From contig JAHRYM010000002.1 in the NCBI GenBank assembly GCA_020622085.1, forward strand, positions 333,281-397,280: a stretch of DNA of 64,000 nt, read 5' to 3'. Under the pieces are notes generated by a model. It searched no databases and was not told the DNA's origin. It saw only the letters and a program-made list of their open reading frames with translations. Origin of the DNA: Paracoccaceae bacterium. GTDB taxonomy: Bacteria > Pseudomonadota > Alphaproteobacteria > Rhodobacterales > Rhodobacteraceae. A program made the translations under genes and the position numbers. Of the stretch, positions 26,994 through 36,533 are shown one piece after another. Every line of letters starts with the position of its first letter. Positions within the stretch are counted from its first letter, which is position 1.

Positions 26994-27764
26994 TCAGGAT
27001 AGCCGGTCGCCACGGCGGGAAACCGCCCTGCGGAAGGCCGCCATCACCGCGTCTTCGCCGTGGGCCTGCGCCAGCCGTTTCAGGCCGAAGCGGACGCGCG
27101 CCATTTCCTGGTAGTAATCCATGAAGGCGTAGTTCACCCCTGCACCTGCGGCCGCACCCAGCACCGGCACCACCTGCGCTGCGAATTTCTGGCTGATGAT
27201 GGCGGCAAAGCGTGGCGCGATCCGCGATATCACCGCACTGAGGGTCGATCCGTTCAACCCGATTCGCGTGCCGAGGAAAGTCGAGTTGACGCCATCATCG
27301 CGCGTGCCAGGCCCGCCGGCACCGAAGATTTCAAGACAGGTCAGCCGCGTGTCTTCTGACACTGGATCAAATCCGTTCTCGGACGCGATCTTCTGCATCG
27401 CGCCGAAGATCAGCGCCACCGTGGCGGGCATTTCCAAAAGTGCTGTCGAAAGGCCACCAATTCCTCCGGCCGCGCCACTGCCGATCGCTGCGACCATGTG
27501 CGCCCAGGCGCCGGTCTTCGGCACCACGGATTGGCCGCCGATCACCCGTGCGGCGTGGTAGGCCTGTTCAAGCATGGCGCCCGCCCCGGACTCGATCGCG
27601 TCCTTCACGCGGTCAGGCAGGCGTTCCAGACGGTTTTCGATGCCGCCGCCCAGATAGGTCAGCACCCGCATGGCCGGCCCCATGGCCCCGGTCATGCGGC
27701 GCGCAAGGGCGTCGATGTCACCGCGTGCCGCATCGGGCAGGGGAATATCGCTGGTCTGGTTCAT
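26994..27764 (-). CDS. EcsC family protein
   Basis: A 256-residue protein of the EcsC family (named for a Bacillus ABC-export-associated gene; biochemical role unknown). The family signature lies in the alanine/glycine-rich stretches AIGSGAAGGIGGLSTALLEMP and VVPVLGAAAGAGVNYAFMDYY, which resemble membrane-inserting helices. The start is uncertain: ATG at 27764 (MNQTSDIP) has no strong ribosome site, while a TTG at 27821 follows AGGAG closely. It converges on ptsP with an eight-base gap, so no terminator fits between them. Confidence 0.85.
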   Translation of the reverse strand: MNQTSDIPLPDAARGDIDALARRMTGAMGPAMRVLTYLGGGIENRLERLPDRVKDAIESGAGAMLEQAYHAARVIGGQSVVPKTGAWAHMVAAIGSGAAGGIGGLSTALLEMPATVALIFGAMQKIASENGFDPVSEDTRLTCLEIFGAGGPGTRDDGVNSTFLGTRIGLNGSTLSAVISRIAPRFAAIISQKFAAQVVPVLGAAAGAGVNYAFMDYYQEMARVRFGLKRLAQAHGEDAVMAAFRRAVSRRGDRLS

Positions 27765-27845
27765 GGGAAAACTCGATATCGGAACGCCTGACCAAGATAG
27801 GGCATCGGGCATCCGGTTCAAGAAACTCCTGCCGTGACACGCGCC

Positions 27846-28337
27846 TTAGCCGGGCGCGAATTTCGTCACCTTGCCGCGCACGCCTTCCCAGGCGCCGGGC
27901 TGCAATTCCAGCGCCAGCACCCGGTCGGGATTGGTGGGGGGCGGCATTTCGACGCCGTCTATCTTCCAGAAGCCGAAGCGGCTGTAATAGGGCGCATCAC
28001 CCACCAGAAGCACCCGTTCCCATCCAAGCTTCCGCGCCTCGGCCAGGCTTTCATGGATCAGAAGCCCGCCAAGCCCCTCGCCCTGCCTGGTCGGATGCAC
28101 GGCGACCGGCCCCAAAAGCAACACGCGCCGCCCGCCGACGCGCACCGGCCAATAGCGGATCACGGCGGCCAGCGTCCCGTCGCCGTCGCGCAGCACAAGG
28201 CAAAGCTCGGCCACCGTGGCCACGCCATCGCGCAGCCGGTAGGACGAAAGCGCCGTCCGGCCCGGGGCGAAGCACAGGTCGTAAAGTGCCTCGACTTCCC
28301 ACCAGTCGGCGTCGGTTTCCTCTTCCAGCCGATACAT
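27846..28337 (-). CDS. GNAT family N-acetyltransferase
   Basis: A 163-residue acetyl-CoA-dependent transferase. The core motif LLGPVAVHPTRQGEGLGGLLI (acetyl-CoA pyrophosphate loop RQGEGLG) and the following GWERVLLVGDAPYYSRFGF are typical of the YhbS-like branch, which ends in the YYxRFGF element. Substrate is unknown. It is read divergently from the flavin reductase across 140 bases. Confidence 0.88.
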   Translation of the reverse strand: MYRLEEETDADWWEVEALYDLCFAPGRTALSSYRLRDGVATVAELCLVLRDGDGTLAAVIRYWPVRVGGRRVLLLGPVAVHPTRQGEGLGGLLIHESLAEARKLGWERVLLVGDAPYYSRFGFWKIDGVEMPPPTNPDRVLALELQPGAWEGVRGKVTKFAPG

Positions 28338-28477
28338 CGCCCGACCCCGCCGCCTGCCCCTTCCTGCGGATCACGGGGCACCCGAATCCGCTTGCAGGCC
28401 GGGTAACATGCAGGCACGACTTGGTAAACCGGCGTTTGGCACCCCGCCCTCTCCGGCGCGTCAAGACAGGAGCGGCA

Positions 28478-29062
28478 ATGTTCTACCGTCCGGCCGATGG
28501 CCACGGCCTGCCCCACAACCCGTTCAACGCCATCATCGCGCCCCGCCCGATCGGCTGGATTTCGACGCGCTGTTCCACGGGCGACAACCTCGCGCCCTAT
28601 TCCTTCTTCAACGCCGTGGCCTATGTGCCGCCTCAAGTCATGTTCGCCTCGACCGGGCGCAAGGATTCGGTGCGGGCGATCCGGGAAACCGGCGTATTCG
28701 CCGTGAACCTGGTCTCGGAGGGCTTGCTTCACCAGATGAACGCCTCCTCTGCCCCGCTGGCGCGCGGCATCGACGAATTCGCGGTGGCCGGCGTGACGAA
28801 GGCAGAATGCGAAACCATTTCCTGCCCGCGGGTGCTCGAAAGCCCCGCCACGCTGGAATGCTGCATGACGCAGGTTCTGCAACTGGCGGGGAAGGACAAT
28901 TTCGTGATCCTCGGCGAAGTCATCGGCGTGCATCTGCGGGACGAATTCCTGCGTGATGGCCGATACGACCTGCGGCTCGTGCGCCCCCTCGCCCGCTGCG
29001 GATACAGGGACTATACGGTTGTCGGGGACCAGTTCGCGCTGAACCGCCCGGACGAGACCTGA
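28478..29062 (+). CDS. Flavin reductase-like FMN-binding protein
   Basis: A 194-residue protein with the flavin reductase domain (FMN-binding split barrel): FNAIIAPRPIGWIST at residues 16-30, NLAPYSFFNAVAYVPP, and GVFAVNLVSE. Such proteins bind FMN and may reduce it with NAD(P)H or act on small substrates. The ATG at 28478 follows AGGAG; a much longer upstream frame is an artefact. No partner oxygenase lies nearby, so the role is open. Confidence 0.88.
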   Translation: MFYRPADGHGLPHNPFNAIIAPRPIGWISTRCSTGDNLAPYSFFNAVAYVPPQVMFASTGRKDSVRAIRETGVFAVNLVSEGLLHQMNASSAPLARGIDEFAVAGVTKAECETISCPRVLESPATLECCMTQVLQLAGKDNFVILGEVIGVHLRDEFLRDGRYDLRLVRPLARCGYRDYTVVGDQFALNRPDET

Positions 29063-29082
29063 GCCGGCGCGTGGTCCCCAGG

Positions 29083-29634
29083 TCAGCCCCCGGCCTGTGC
29101 TGCCGCGATGGTTTCGAGAACCTCGTCGATGCGCACCGCCCCGTCGCCGTCACGATCACAGGCCAGGATGGCTTCAGCGCGGCTCCGGGTCCTGGTGATG
29201 GCCTGGGTCGCGCGGGCCTCGGCCATTGCATAGACCTCGGGCATGGCGGCGGCACCATCGCCATCGGCATCCGCAGCGCGGAACATCAGTTCGAGCCCTG
29301 CGCGGCTCGACAAGTCTTCCAGCCGGGCCAGCGCCGCCAGTTCATCGGCTGTCACGCGGCCATCCCCGTCCAGATCGGCCGACAACAGCCGCGCTGCCTC
29401 GCGCGCCCGCAGGCGGGCCTGTTCCACTGCAACCAGCCGTGCCACGCCTTCGGCAGTCAGCCCCCGCCCCCCGCCATGGCCAAGGATGGCACCCGTCGCC
29501 TGTCGGGCAAAGCCGTCGGGGTTGCCGCGGATCTGTTTCACAAGCGGTTCGGGCAGGGTTGCTGCTGTTACCGCCGACACAGTGGCAACGGCCCAGAGGA
29601 TTGCACCGCCCGCAATCGTCCACATATTCACCAT
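29083..29634 (-). CDS. Exported EF-hand calcium-binding protein
   Basis: A 183-residue protein with an N-terminal signal-like helix (about residues 3-26, ending near VTAAT) and three EF-hand loops: DLDGDGRVTADE, DADGDGAAAMPE and DRDGDGAVRIDE. The first and third have the usual D-x-D-x-D-G...E pattern; the second ends P-E and keeps the acidic positions. It would be periplasmic or anchored and bind calcium. ATG at 29634 is preferred for the CGGAG upstream. Function beyond calcium binding is unknown. Confidence 0.82.
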   Translation of the reverse strand: MVNMWTIAGGAILWAVATVSAVTAATLPEPLVKQIRGNPDGFARQATGAILGHGGGRGLTAEGVARLVAVEQARLRAREAARLLSADLDGDGRVTADELAALARLEDLSSRAGLELMFRAADADGDGAAAMPEVYAMAEARATQAITRTRSRAEAILACDRDGDGAVRIDEVLETIAAAQAGG

Positions 29635-29832
29635 GACTGCACTCCGTTTCAATTTCAGGAAAGGTTGCGCAGAACGCGGTTAAACGAAGGTTAACGGCAA
29701 CCTGGGCAATGAAGGTCGTGCTGCGGTGGATTCCTGTCGCATTCGGACCGGCCCTGTGCGACAGGCAGACGCAGTTTCATTCAGCCCGAGGCCCGCGCGC
29801 AGCCGGAGGCGGCATAGAAGAAAGGAAGCCCC

Positions 29833-31206
29833 ATGTTTCTGTCGGTTTTCGACATGTTCAAGATCGGCGTCGGTCCGTCCTCGTCGCATACGATGGGGCC
29901 GATGGTGGCGGGATCGCGGTTTCTGGACCTGCTGCGCGCTTCGCCTTTCCATGCGCATGGGTTGCGCGCATCGCTGCACGGATCGCTGGCCTTCACCGGC
30001 AAGGGCCACGCGACGGACCGTGCCACGATCCTCGGCCTCGCGGGATTCGTGCCGGAAAGCTACGACCACACCAAGGCCGAAGCTGCGCTGGCCACCATCG
30101 CGGCAACCGGGACGGTCGCGCCGCCGGGCCTGCCGACGCTGCGCTTCAACCCCGAAACCGATCTGATCTTCGACTATGGCCACCCGCTTGTGGGCCATGC
30201 CAACGGCATGATCCTGTCGGCAACGGACGCGCAGGGCGACGTGATCTTGCAGGAAACCTACTATTCCATCGGTGGCGGATTTGTGGTGACCGAGGCCGAG
30301 CAGCAGGCAGGTGATGCCGCGCGGCCGAAGGTCGATGTGCCCTATCCGTTCGAGACTGCCGCACAGATGCTTGAAATGGCGCGGTCCTCGGGCCTCAGCA
30401 TCGCCGAGATGAAGCGCGCCAACGAATTGCGGTTCCGCACCCCGGCCGAGCTTGAACGCGGGCTGGCGCGGATCTGGGACGTAATGAAGGGCTGCATGGA
30501 CCGCGGGCTGGCGGGCGACGGCATCCTGCCGGGCGGCCTGAAGGTGCGCCGCCGCGCCAGGGCGATCCATGAGGCGCTTCTGGCCGAACATGGCAAGAAC
30601 CTGACCGCGCCGCATACGATCAACGACTGGATGAGCGTCTATGCCATGGCGGTGAACGAGGAAAACGCCGTTGGCGGGCAGGTCGTCACGGCGCCCACCA
30701 ATGGCGCAGCCGGCGTGGTGCCGGCCGTGATCCGCTACTGGCTTGACCACGTCCCCGAAGCTTCAAGCTTGCGGATCGGGGAATTCCTGATGACGGCTGC
30801 GGCCATCGGCGGCATCGTCAAGCACAATGCCTCGATCTCGGGGGCCGAGGCCGGGTGCCAGGCCGAGGTCGGATCGGCAGCCGCGATGGCGGCGGGGGCC
30901 CTGGCGGCCGTTCTGGGGGGCACGCCCGAGCAGGTCGAGAATGCTGCGGAAATCGCGCTTGAGCACCATCTTGGCATGACCTGCGATCCGGTGAAGGGGC
31001 TGGTGCAGGTTCCCTGCATCGAAAGGAACGGGCTGGGCGCGATCAAGGCTGTCTCGGCGGCGTCGCTGTCCATGCGCGGCGATGGCCAGCATCTGGTGCC
31101 GCTGGATGCCGCGATCGAGACAATGCGACAGACGGGCCGAGACATGCTCGAGAAATACAAGGAAACCTCGCTCGGGGGCCTTGCCGTCAACGTGCCGAAC
31201 TGCTGA
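29833..31206 (+). CDS. sdaA: L-serine ammonia-lyase (iron-sulfur L-serine dehydratase)
   Basis: A 457-residue single-chain enzyme that deaminates L-serine to pyruvate. The beta domain at the N-terminus has [16 protein letters not shown], and the alpha domain has the cluster-binding region around [18 protein letters not shown] and [18 protein letters not shown], whose cysteines ligate the labile [4Fe-4S] cluster. Length matches SdaA/SdaB type II enzymes. AGAAAGGAAG precedes the ATG. It produces pyruvate, the substrate of the pyruvate carboxylase encoded upstream, but they are not in one operon. Confidence 0.96.
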   Translation: MFLSVFDMFKIGVGPSSSHTMGPMVAGSRFLDLLRASPFHAHGLRASLHGSLAFTGKGHATDRATILGLAGFVPESYDHTKAEAALATIAATGTVAPPGLPTLRFNPETDLIFDYGHPLVGHANGMILSATDAQGDVILQETYYSIGGGFVVTEAEQQAGDAARPKVDVPYPFETAAQMLEMARSSGLSIAEMKRANELRFRTPAELERGLARIWDVMKGCMDRGLAGDGILPGGLKVRRRARAIHEALLAEHGKNLTAPHTINDWMSVYAMAVNEENAVGGQVVTAPTNGAAGVVPAVIRYWLDHVPEASSLRIGEFLMTAAAIGGIVKHNASISGAEAGCQAEVGSAAAMAAGALAAVLGGTPEQVENAAEIALEHHLGMTCDPVKGLVQVPCIERNGLGAIKAVSAASLSMRGDGQHLVPLDAAIETMRQTGRDMLEKYKETSLGGLAVNVPNC

Positions 31207-31218
31207 GGCGACGGGAGG

Positions 31219-32082
31219 TCAGGCCGGGCGCAGATCCAGCCAGCCCTGACGGAAGACGGCGATCACAACCACCGACCCGCCGATGAGCGTCGCCATCGGC
31301 GGCACCTCGGACAGGAAGACCCAGGCAAAGGCAATCGCCAGCGGCGTCTCCGCGCCGCCGTAGAACCCGGCTTCCGCCGGGGCGATGCGCTGCGCGCCTT
31401 CGGTGAACAGCACGACCGCCAGCGCGAATGAGAGCCCGAAGGCCAAGAGCCAGCCGGCATCCTGCGCAGGTGCCGCGAAGGGATCGCCAATGGCCAGTGC
31501 CACCGGCACCAGTAGCAGCGCCGACCATCCACCCGCGCGGATCGCCGGCGCTGCGGGAAAGGCCCGGATCAGGACCGTATAAAGCGCAAACATCGCCACC
31601 ATCAGCAGCGCCATCGCATCCCCCGCCAGATGCGAGCCGCCAAGCCCGCCACCGATGATCACCAGCACGCCTGCGGTTGATACGGCCGCCGACGCCATCA
31701 CCGAACGACGGACCCTTTCGCCCCGGATCAGCCGGTCCAGCGCGGCCGCGGCAAAGGGCGTCAACGCATAGATCAGCGTCACGTTGGCGACATAGGTCAT
31801 GCGGAAGGCCGCCAGAAAGGCGACGCTCGCGCCCGCCCCCACAAGGGCAAGAAGCCAGCCCTGCCAACCCATCCTGCGGCGCGGCCGGCCCCGTTCCAGC
31901 CAGCCTGCATAGATCAGGATCGCCACCCCACCGATCAGCCCGCGCCAGCCAAGGACGGCCCAGAGATCGGCCGTGATCAGCCGCGTGAATATCCCTGCCA
32001 TGGCAAAGGGCACGGTCGAGGCCAGCACCAGCCAAAGTCCCAGCCGATGCCGCGCCGCGCCACTTTCCTGTCGATCCATCAC
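31219..32082 (-). CDS. EamA/DMT-superfamily transporter
   Basis: A 287-residue membrane protein with about ten hydrophobic segments arranged as two EamA repeats: the first ends near ALTPFAAAALDRLI and the second near GGAETPLAIAFAWVFLSE, the family's conserved region before the last two helices. DMT transporters export or import small metabolites; the substrate cannot be predicted. It converges on sdaA with 12 bases between stops. A second ATG three bases in is equally possible. Confidence 0.88.
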   Translation of the reverse strand: MMDRQESGAARHRLGLWLVLASTVPFAMAGIFTRLITADLWAVLGWRGLIGGVAILIYAGWLERGRPRRRMGWQGWLLALVGAGASVAFLAAFRMTYVANVTLIYALTPFAAAALDRLIRGERVRRSVMASAAVSTAGVLVIIGGGLGGSHLAGDAMALLMVAMFALYTVLIRAFPAAPAIRAGGWSALLLVPVALAIGDPFAAPAQDAGWLLAFGLSFALAVVLFTEGAQRIAPAEAGFYGGAETPLAIAFAWVFLSEVPPMATLIGGSVVVIAVFRQGWLDLRPA

Positions 32083-32242
32083 GCGTCCTTATCCCCCATC
32101 ACCCAAGCGTCCGGCCCCTGCGATGGAAAGCCCGATCCGCAACCCGCGGCAAGGGGGGGGTGGCTTTGCGCCCGGCATCACTGGTGCGGAAATGTCGTTT
32201 TCGCGGTGGACGTTTGCCGGCCACGCGGCTAGCCACGGTGGC

Positions 32243-33184
32243 ATGACCCATCACCCCGACCGGATCCTGACCGGCATCGCATTGATGCTTGGCTTTTGCG
32301 TGACCGCGCCGCTGATCGACGTGTTCTCGAAACTTGCCGCCCAGGCAACGCCCGTGGGCACGGTGACGCTGTCGCGTTTCGTCGTCCAGAGCCTCTTGAT
32401 GGCGCCGATCGTGTTGGGCATGGGCCTCTCGTGGCGGCTGAGCGGCAAGGCCGTCTGGCTGACACTGGCGCGGGCGCTGGTGTCGATCCTTGCCACCTTC
32501 TGCTTCATCGCCGCGGTCAAGGTCATGCCGATTGCCGACACGCTGGCCATCGCCTTTGTCGAACCTTTCATCATCCTGCTGATCGGCTATCTGGTCTTGA
32601 AGGAACAGGTCGGGCCACGTCGGCTCGCGGCCTCCTGCGTCGGGTTCCTTGGGGTGCTTCTGGTCATCCAGCCATCGTTTTCGGTGTTTGGGCCCGTAGC
32701 TTTCCTGCCGCTTGGAACCGCGTTGTTCTTCGCGCTCTATATCCTCATCACCCGCAGCCTGACACGGCTTTGCCACCCGGTTGCGATGCAGTTCCACACC
32801 GGGCTGTTCGCGGTCGTGCTTTGCGTGCCGATGTTCCTTGCTGCAAAGTCACTGACGGGGGAAGCGGCGCTCGCCATCGTCTGGCCGCGCGGGATCGACG
32901 TGCTGTGGTGCTTCGGTGTCGGGCTTGCCGCAACCATCAGCCACATGGCGATGACCTATGCGCTCAAGATGGCGCCGTCCTCGACGCTCGCACCATTGCA
33001 TTACATGGAAATGGTGACGGCGGCGCTTCTGGGGTATCTGGTCTTCGGCGACTGGCCCAATGTCCTGACCTGGGCCGGGATCATTGTCATCGTCGGATCC
33101 GGGCTCTACATCATCCACCGCGAACGGCTGGCGGCGCGGTCGGCCCGGCTGGCGACGGTTTCCGTCAGCGCAGAGCCGCGATAG
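32243..33184 (+). CDS. EamA/DMT-superfamily transporter (second copy)
   Basis: A 313-residue membrane protein with two EamA repeats; the first includes ADTLAIAFVEPFIILLIGYLVLKE and the second LAPLHYMEMVTAALLGYLVFGDWP. It is only distantly similar to the neighbouring DMT gene at 31219, from which it is read divergently. The start at 32243 (MTHHPDR) has a weak GGTGG site; an ATG at 32192 cannot be excluded. Its last 20 bases overlap the convergent thiN gene. Confidence 0.88.
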   Translation: MTHHPDRILTGIALMLGFCVTAPLIDVFSKLAAQATPVGTVTLSRFVVQSLLMAPIVLGMGLSWRLSGKAVWLTLARALVSILATFCFIAAVKVMPIADTLAIAFVEPFIILLIGYLVLKEQVGPRRLAASCVGFLGVLLVIQPSFSVFGPVAFLPLGTALFFALYILITRSLTRLCHPVAMQFHTGLFAVVLCVPMFLAAKSLTGEAALAIVWPRGIDVLWCFGVGLAATISHMAMTYALKMAPSSTLAPLHYMEMVTAALLGYLVFGDWPNVLTWAGIIVIVGSGLYIIHRERLAARSARLATVSVSAEPR

Positions 33185-33881
33185 CCGCGGGCAGGTCGCT
33201 GCGCGGCAGGATCACCAGCATTCCTTCGGAATCGAAGGCCAGATCGACCGGCCCCGTCGCCTGGTTCGAAGTGCCGATGCGCCCACCCGGCGACATTTCA
33301 AGCCCGTCGATCGGCCAGAGAAGGCCGCGACTGGAGCCGGCAAGCGGCACCATGGGGAATAGCGAAATCCGCGTCCCCGGGGTCAGGTCGAGCCGCAGCG
33401 CGCGCGGCGCGGCAAAGGCCACATCGTCGCGCCCCAGTATCAGGCAGCGGCGACCGGGATGGCGGACAAGGGCATTCCAGACCGCAAGCAGGTGATCAAC
33501 CCGCGCGCCTGTGAAGCCCAGGCCCAGAACATAGGGCGCCGAGATCCGGGTCAGGCATTTTTCGAAATCTGTGCTTTCCTGTTCTGGGATCAGGTGCAGC
33601 CGTTCGGCCGGTAGGGCCCGGCGAGAGGTTTCGGTCAGCGAATCAAGATCGCCGATGACGGCATCGGGCATCAGCCCTGCCGAAAGCGCCATGTTCGCGC
33701 CACCATCGGCGGCTACAAGAAGCGGCGCCTGCACCAGCGCCGCGCGAAGGTCTGCCAGCGCAACTTCGCCGCCGCCCAGCAGCGTCACCGGCGACAGTGA
33801 TTGGACAATATCGGGAAACATGTCGATATTGATGCCAATTAAGGCAGCCGAACACAATCCGGGCCGGGAAAATACCTTCAT
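33165..33881 (-). CDS. thiN: Thiamine pyrophosphokinase
   Basis: A 238-residue enzyme that converts thiamine plus ATP to thiamine pyrophosphate and AMP. The TPK catalytic domain shows VAADGGANMAL, the metal-binding GDLDSL, and EQESTDFEKCL, followed by GARVDHLLA; the C-terminal part is the small thiamine-binding beta domain ending in ILPRSD. An internal ATG at 33821 (MFPDIV) fits the family start better than 33881, but the longer form is kept here. The 3' end overlaps the EamA gene by 20 bases. Confidence 0.9.
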   Translation of the reverse strand: MKVFSRPGLCSAALIGINIDMFPDIVQSLSPVTLLGGGEVALADLRAALVQAPLLVAADGGANMALSAGLMPDAVIGDLDSLTETSRRALPAERLHLIPEQESTDFEKCLTRISAPYVLGLGFTGARVDHLLAVWNALVRHPGRRCLILGRDDVAFAAPRALRLDLTPGTRISLFPMVPLAGSSRGLLWPIDGLEMSPGGRIGTSNQATGPVDLAFDSEGMLVILPRSDLPAAIAALR

Positions 33882-33962
33882 TAAGCCTGTTTCTGATCAT
33901 CCAATCGAACCGGTTGACCGCCGATTGTGCGATCACAGGCAACGGGCGAAAGCGAGCATCCG

Positions 33963-36224
33963 ATGATTGGTGCCAACAAGATTCTTACGGTTTCCTACGG
34001 AACCTTCTCCTGCACGCTGGAGGGGTTCGACGAGCCATTCACGACGATGAAGGCCATCGCCGAGTATTTCCGCGACCTTGCAGCCGAGGACCGCTATTTC
34101 GGCGCCGAACCCCCGACCCCCGATGCAGAGATGCTGCACAAGATCGCGGAACGTGAAATCCAGCGCCGTGTCGAAGCCAAGATCAGCGAAAACGCCGTGG
34201 TCCTGCGCCAGACCGGGGCGCCTACCGCCGATGCTGTCGCCTCTGCCGAAGCTGCGCCTGCCATCATTGCGCCCGCCGCCCCAACAGCCGAATTGCCTCG
34301 CGTTCCGGCAGCCGAACGGGCCGACGCCGTCGCCAATGCCCCGGCTGCGGTGGCAGACGACAGTATCAGTGACAAGCTGCGCCGGATTCGCGCCGCGGTT
34401 GCCCATGCGCAAACCCTGTCCGAGCCTGTCGGCCTGGCACCGGCAGCGGGCGATTCGGCCTTCTATGAAGACCTGTCCGAAACCACGGCCGGCCTTGCGC
34501 CACAGACGGAAGAATATGCCGAACCGATGGACGACGATTTCGGCTTCACGCTCGACCTCGATCCGCAGGATCTTTCGGATGTTCTGTCGCTGAACGCACC
34601 CGACACCGATCCGGCGGAATGCGCCGACGAAGCGGCGATCGTACCCGGCCAAGAGTCGGAAGCGGTGGAAGCCGATGGGGACGCGGTGGAAACCGCAATT
34701 TTCGCGGACGAGACTTCCGGGCAGGAATCTACCGGGATCGCAGGCGCCGAGGCCTCCGAATCCGAAACAGCCTTCGAAGCCGCAGCCCTGCCGGACGCCG
34801 CTGCCATCGAGGCGGAAGCAGAAGCCGTTTTGCCTGGAGCAGTGCAGGAGGCTCTGGCCACCGAAGCGCAAGACAGTCCCGACACCGCAGATGCTGTTGT
34901 TTCGGGCGCCGTGGAAAACGCCGCAGTCGATGTGACCCTTCCGGAAGAGCCTTCCGATGAAGACGGGGCCAGCGCGACAGAAGCGGATGTCTGGGAGGCG
35001 ATCGAAAAGACCGGGCCGCAGCACCTGCGCCATCAGCCGATCGAGCACCACGCGGAAGACAGCGTATCCGACGACGATATCTGGAACGCACTCGATACCG
35101 TCGCCGCCCAAGCGGACGAGGATGAGCTTGTGGCCACCGACAGCGCCGAAGAAGACCTGCAAGAGGTCGGCGAAGAGGATGAGCCGATGAGCCCGCTTGC
35201 GAGCCTTCTTGCCCGCACGCGCGCCCATGTGGAAGGGGGCCGATCCGACGCCTGGTCGGTCGATCTGCCGCAGACCGCGATGACGGAAGCCGTGGAAGAG
35301 GATCGTGACGCTTCCACCGAGGAGACCGAAGCCGAGGCCAGCGCCACCGACACCCCCGAGGACGACGGTCTGCTGGCCGATATCGAAGCAGCGATCGGTG
35401 CCATCGACGAACAGGAAGCGGCCTATTCCCAGTCTGTCGATTTGGCCGAGACCGATCGTTCGGGCGTGGCTGGCAAGACGATCCTTGCCGAGGATGCCGA
35501 AGAAGGCGAAGATTTCGAGCGCCTGATGGAAGAAGCGAACACGAAGCTCGAAGGGGCGGAAAGCCGCCGCCGCTTCTCGGCGATCTCGCATCTGAAAGCC
35601 GCCGTGGCCGCAACCGTGGCCGACCGCATCCTGAAACCCAAGGACGCACCCGCCGAGGCGCTTTCGCCGACCGAGCCGGAAATCGACCGCTACCGGGACG
35701 ATCTGTCGCGTGCGGTGCGCCCGCGCCGCCCCGATACCGAAGCCGAACGCGTCACCGCGCGCCCGGCCACGCCCATGCGCCCCGCGCCGCTGGTGCTGGT
35801 GTCAGAACAGCGGGTTGATCGGGAAAACCTGGAACCGGCCGCCGTCGTGCGCCCGCGCCGCGTGGCAACCACGCTCATCGTCGGCGAAGACGATGATTTG
35901 AACGATGCCGAACCGCTGTCGCCCGAAGACGCGAAAAGCTTCACCGAGTTCGCCGAGCGCCTCGGCGCGCGCAGCCTGGCCGAACTGCTTGAGGTGGCGG
36001 CGGTCTATACCGCCACGGTCGAAGGCAAGAACAGCTTCTCGCGCCCGCATCTTCTGCGCCGCGTGAATGCCGCGACCGGAGTCGAGGATTTCAGCCGTGA
36101 AGACTATCTGCGCTCCTTCGGGTCGCTCCTGCGTCAGGGGCGGATCCAGAAGATCGAGCCGGGGCGGTTCTCGGTGACGGATGTATCGCCCTTCATGTCC
36201 GAAATGCGTCGCGCGGCGAACTGA
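33963..36224 (+). CDS. Large acidic protein with conserved ends, function unknown
   Basis: A 753-residue protein I do not recognise as any characterised family. The N-terminal 75 residues are ordered and look conserved (ILTVSYGTFSCTLEGFDEPF, EYFRDLAAEDRYFGAEPP). Residues about 80-600 are very rich in Ala, Glu and Asp, low in hydrophobics, and likely disordered. The last 110 residues are ordered again (AKSFTEFAERLGARSLAELLE, then RPHLLRRVNAATG and SVTDVSPFMSEMRR), perhaps a helix-rich or winged-helix module. No signal peptide or membrane helix. ATG at 33963 encodes MIGANKIL. It is read alone, with a terminator 21 bases after the stop. Confidence 0.82.
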   Translation: MIGANKILTVSYGTFSCTLEGFDEPFTTMKAIAEYFRDLAAEDRYFGAEPPTPDAEMLHKIAEREIQRRVEAKISENAVVLRQTGAPTADAVASAEAAPAIIAPAAPTAELPRVPAAERADAVANAPAAVADDSISDKLRRIRAAVAHAQTLSEPVGLAPAAGDSAFYEDLSETTAGLAPQTEEYAEPMDDDFGFTLDLDPQDLSDVLSLNAPDTDPAECADEAAIVPGQESEAVEADGDAVETAIFADETSGQESTGIAGAEASESETAFEAAALPDAAAIEAEAEAVLPGAVQEALATEAQDSPDTADAVVSGAVENAAVDVTLPEEPSDEDGASATEADVWEAIEKTGPQHLRHQPIEHHAEDSVSDDDIWNALDTVAAQADEDELVATDSAEEDLQEVGEEDEPMSPLASLLARTRAHVEGGRSDAWSVDLPQTAMTEAVEEDRDASTEETEAEASATDTPEDDGLLADIEAAIGAIDEQEAAYSQSVDLAETDRSGVAGKTILAEDAEEGEDFERLMEEANTKLEGAESRRRFSAISHLKAAVAATVADRILKPKDAPAEALSPTEPEIDRYRDDLSRAVRPRRPDTEAERVTARPATPMRPAPLVLVSEQRVDRENLEPAAVVRPRRVATTLIVGEDDDLNDAEPLSPEDAKSFTEFAERLGARSLAELLEVAAVYTATVEGKNSFSRPHLLRRVNAATGVEDFSREDYLRSFGSLLRQGRIQKIEPGRFSVTDVSPFMSEMRRAAN

Positions 36225-36244
36225 TCCCGGCGCCACACCCAACG

Positions 36245-36276
36245 AAAAAGGGCGGCCTTTCCAGGGCCGCCCTTTT
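36245..36276. terminator. Bidirectional terminator between convergent genes
   Basis: AAAAGGGCGGCC (36246-36257) pairs perfectly with GGCCGCCCTTTT (36265-36276) around a seven-base loop. A and T flanks on both sides serve the acidic-protein gene on the plus strand and the DUF2842/purA operon on the minus strand. Confidence 0.92.
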
Positions 36277-36280
36277 CTGT

Positions 36281-36529
36281 CTATTTCGGGTCGTTCCTGT
36301 TTTCAGGCGCGTCCGGGTCGGCCTGGCCCACACCAAGAAACACCCGGCGCAGCGGCAGCATCCACAGGACGCCAAGGCCCACATAGACCAGCAGCTCGAC
36401 CCAGATCGGCTGGCGGCCATAGGTCCGGTCCAGCCAGTTGGCCAAGGTGACGGCCAGCACGATATAAACCGGCAAGCCGACCACCAGAACCAGCATCGAA
36501 ACGCGGCGGCGGGCCTTGTAGGACAGCAC
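36281..36529 (-). CDS. DUF2842 small membrane protein
   Basis: An 82-residue protein with two membrane helices (LVLVVGLPVYIVLAVTL and VELLVYVGLGVLWMLPL) and the closing FLGVGQADPDAP typical of DUF2842. I take the GTG at 36529 (V/M-LSYKARRR) as the start: relatives begin with this LSYKARRR segment, GAGGA lies nine bases upstream, and it is four bases after the purA stop. The ATG at 36559 would overlap purA. Function unknown; the family is common beside purA in this order. Confidence 0.8.
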   Translation of the reverse strand: MLSYKARRRVSMLVLVVGLPVYIVLAVTLANWLDRTYGRQPIWVELLVYVGLGVLWMLPLRRVFLGVGQADPDAPENRNDPK

Positions 36530-36533
36530 CGGA

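Noticed and set aside
27440-28477. Long N-terminal extension of the flavin reductase frame
   Set aside because: The extension is Arg/Pro-rich shadow sequence across the GNAT and EcsC genes; AGGAG marks the real start at 28478.
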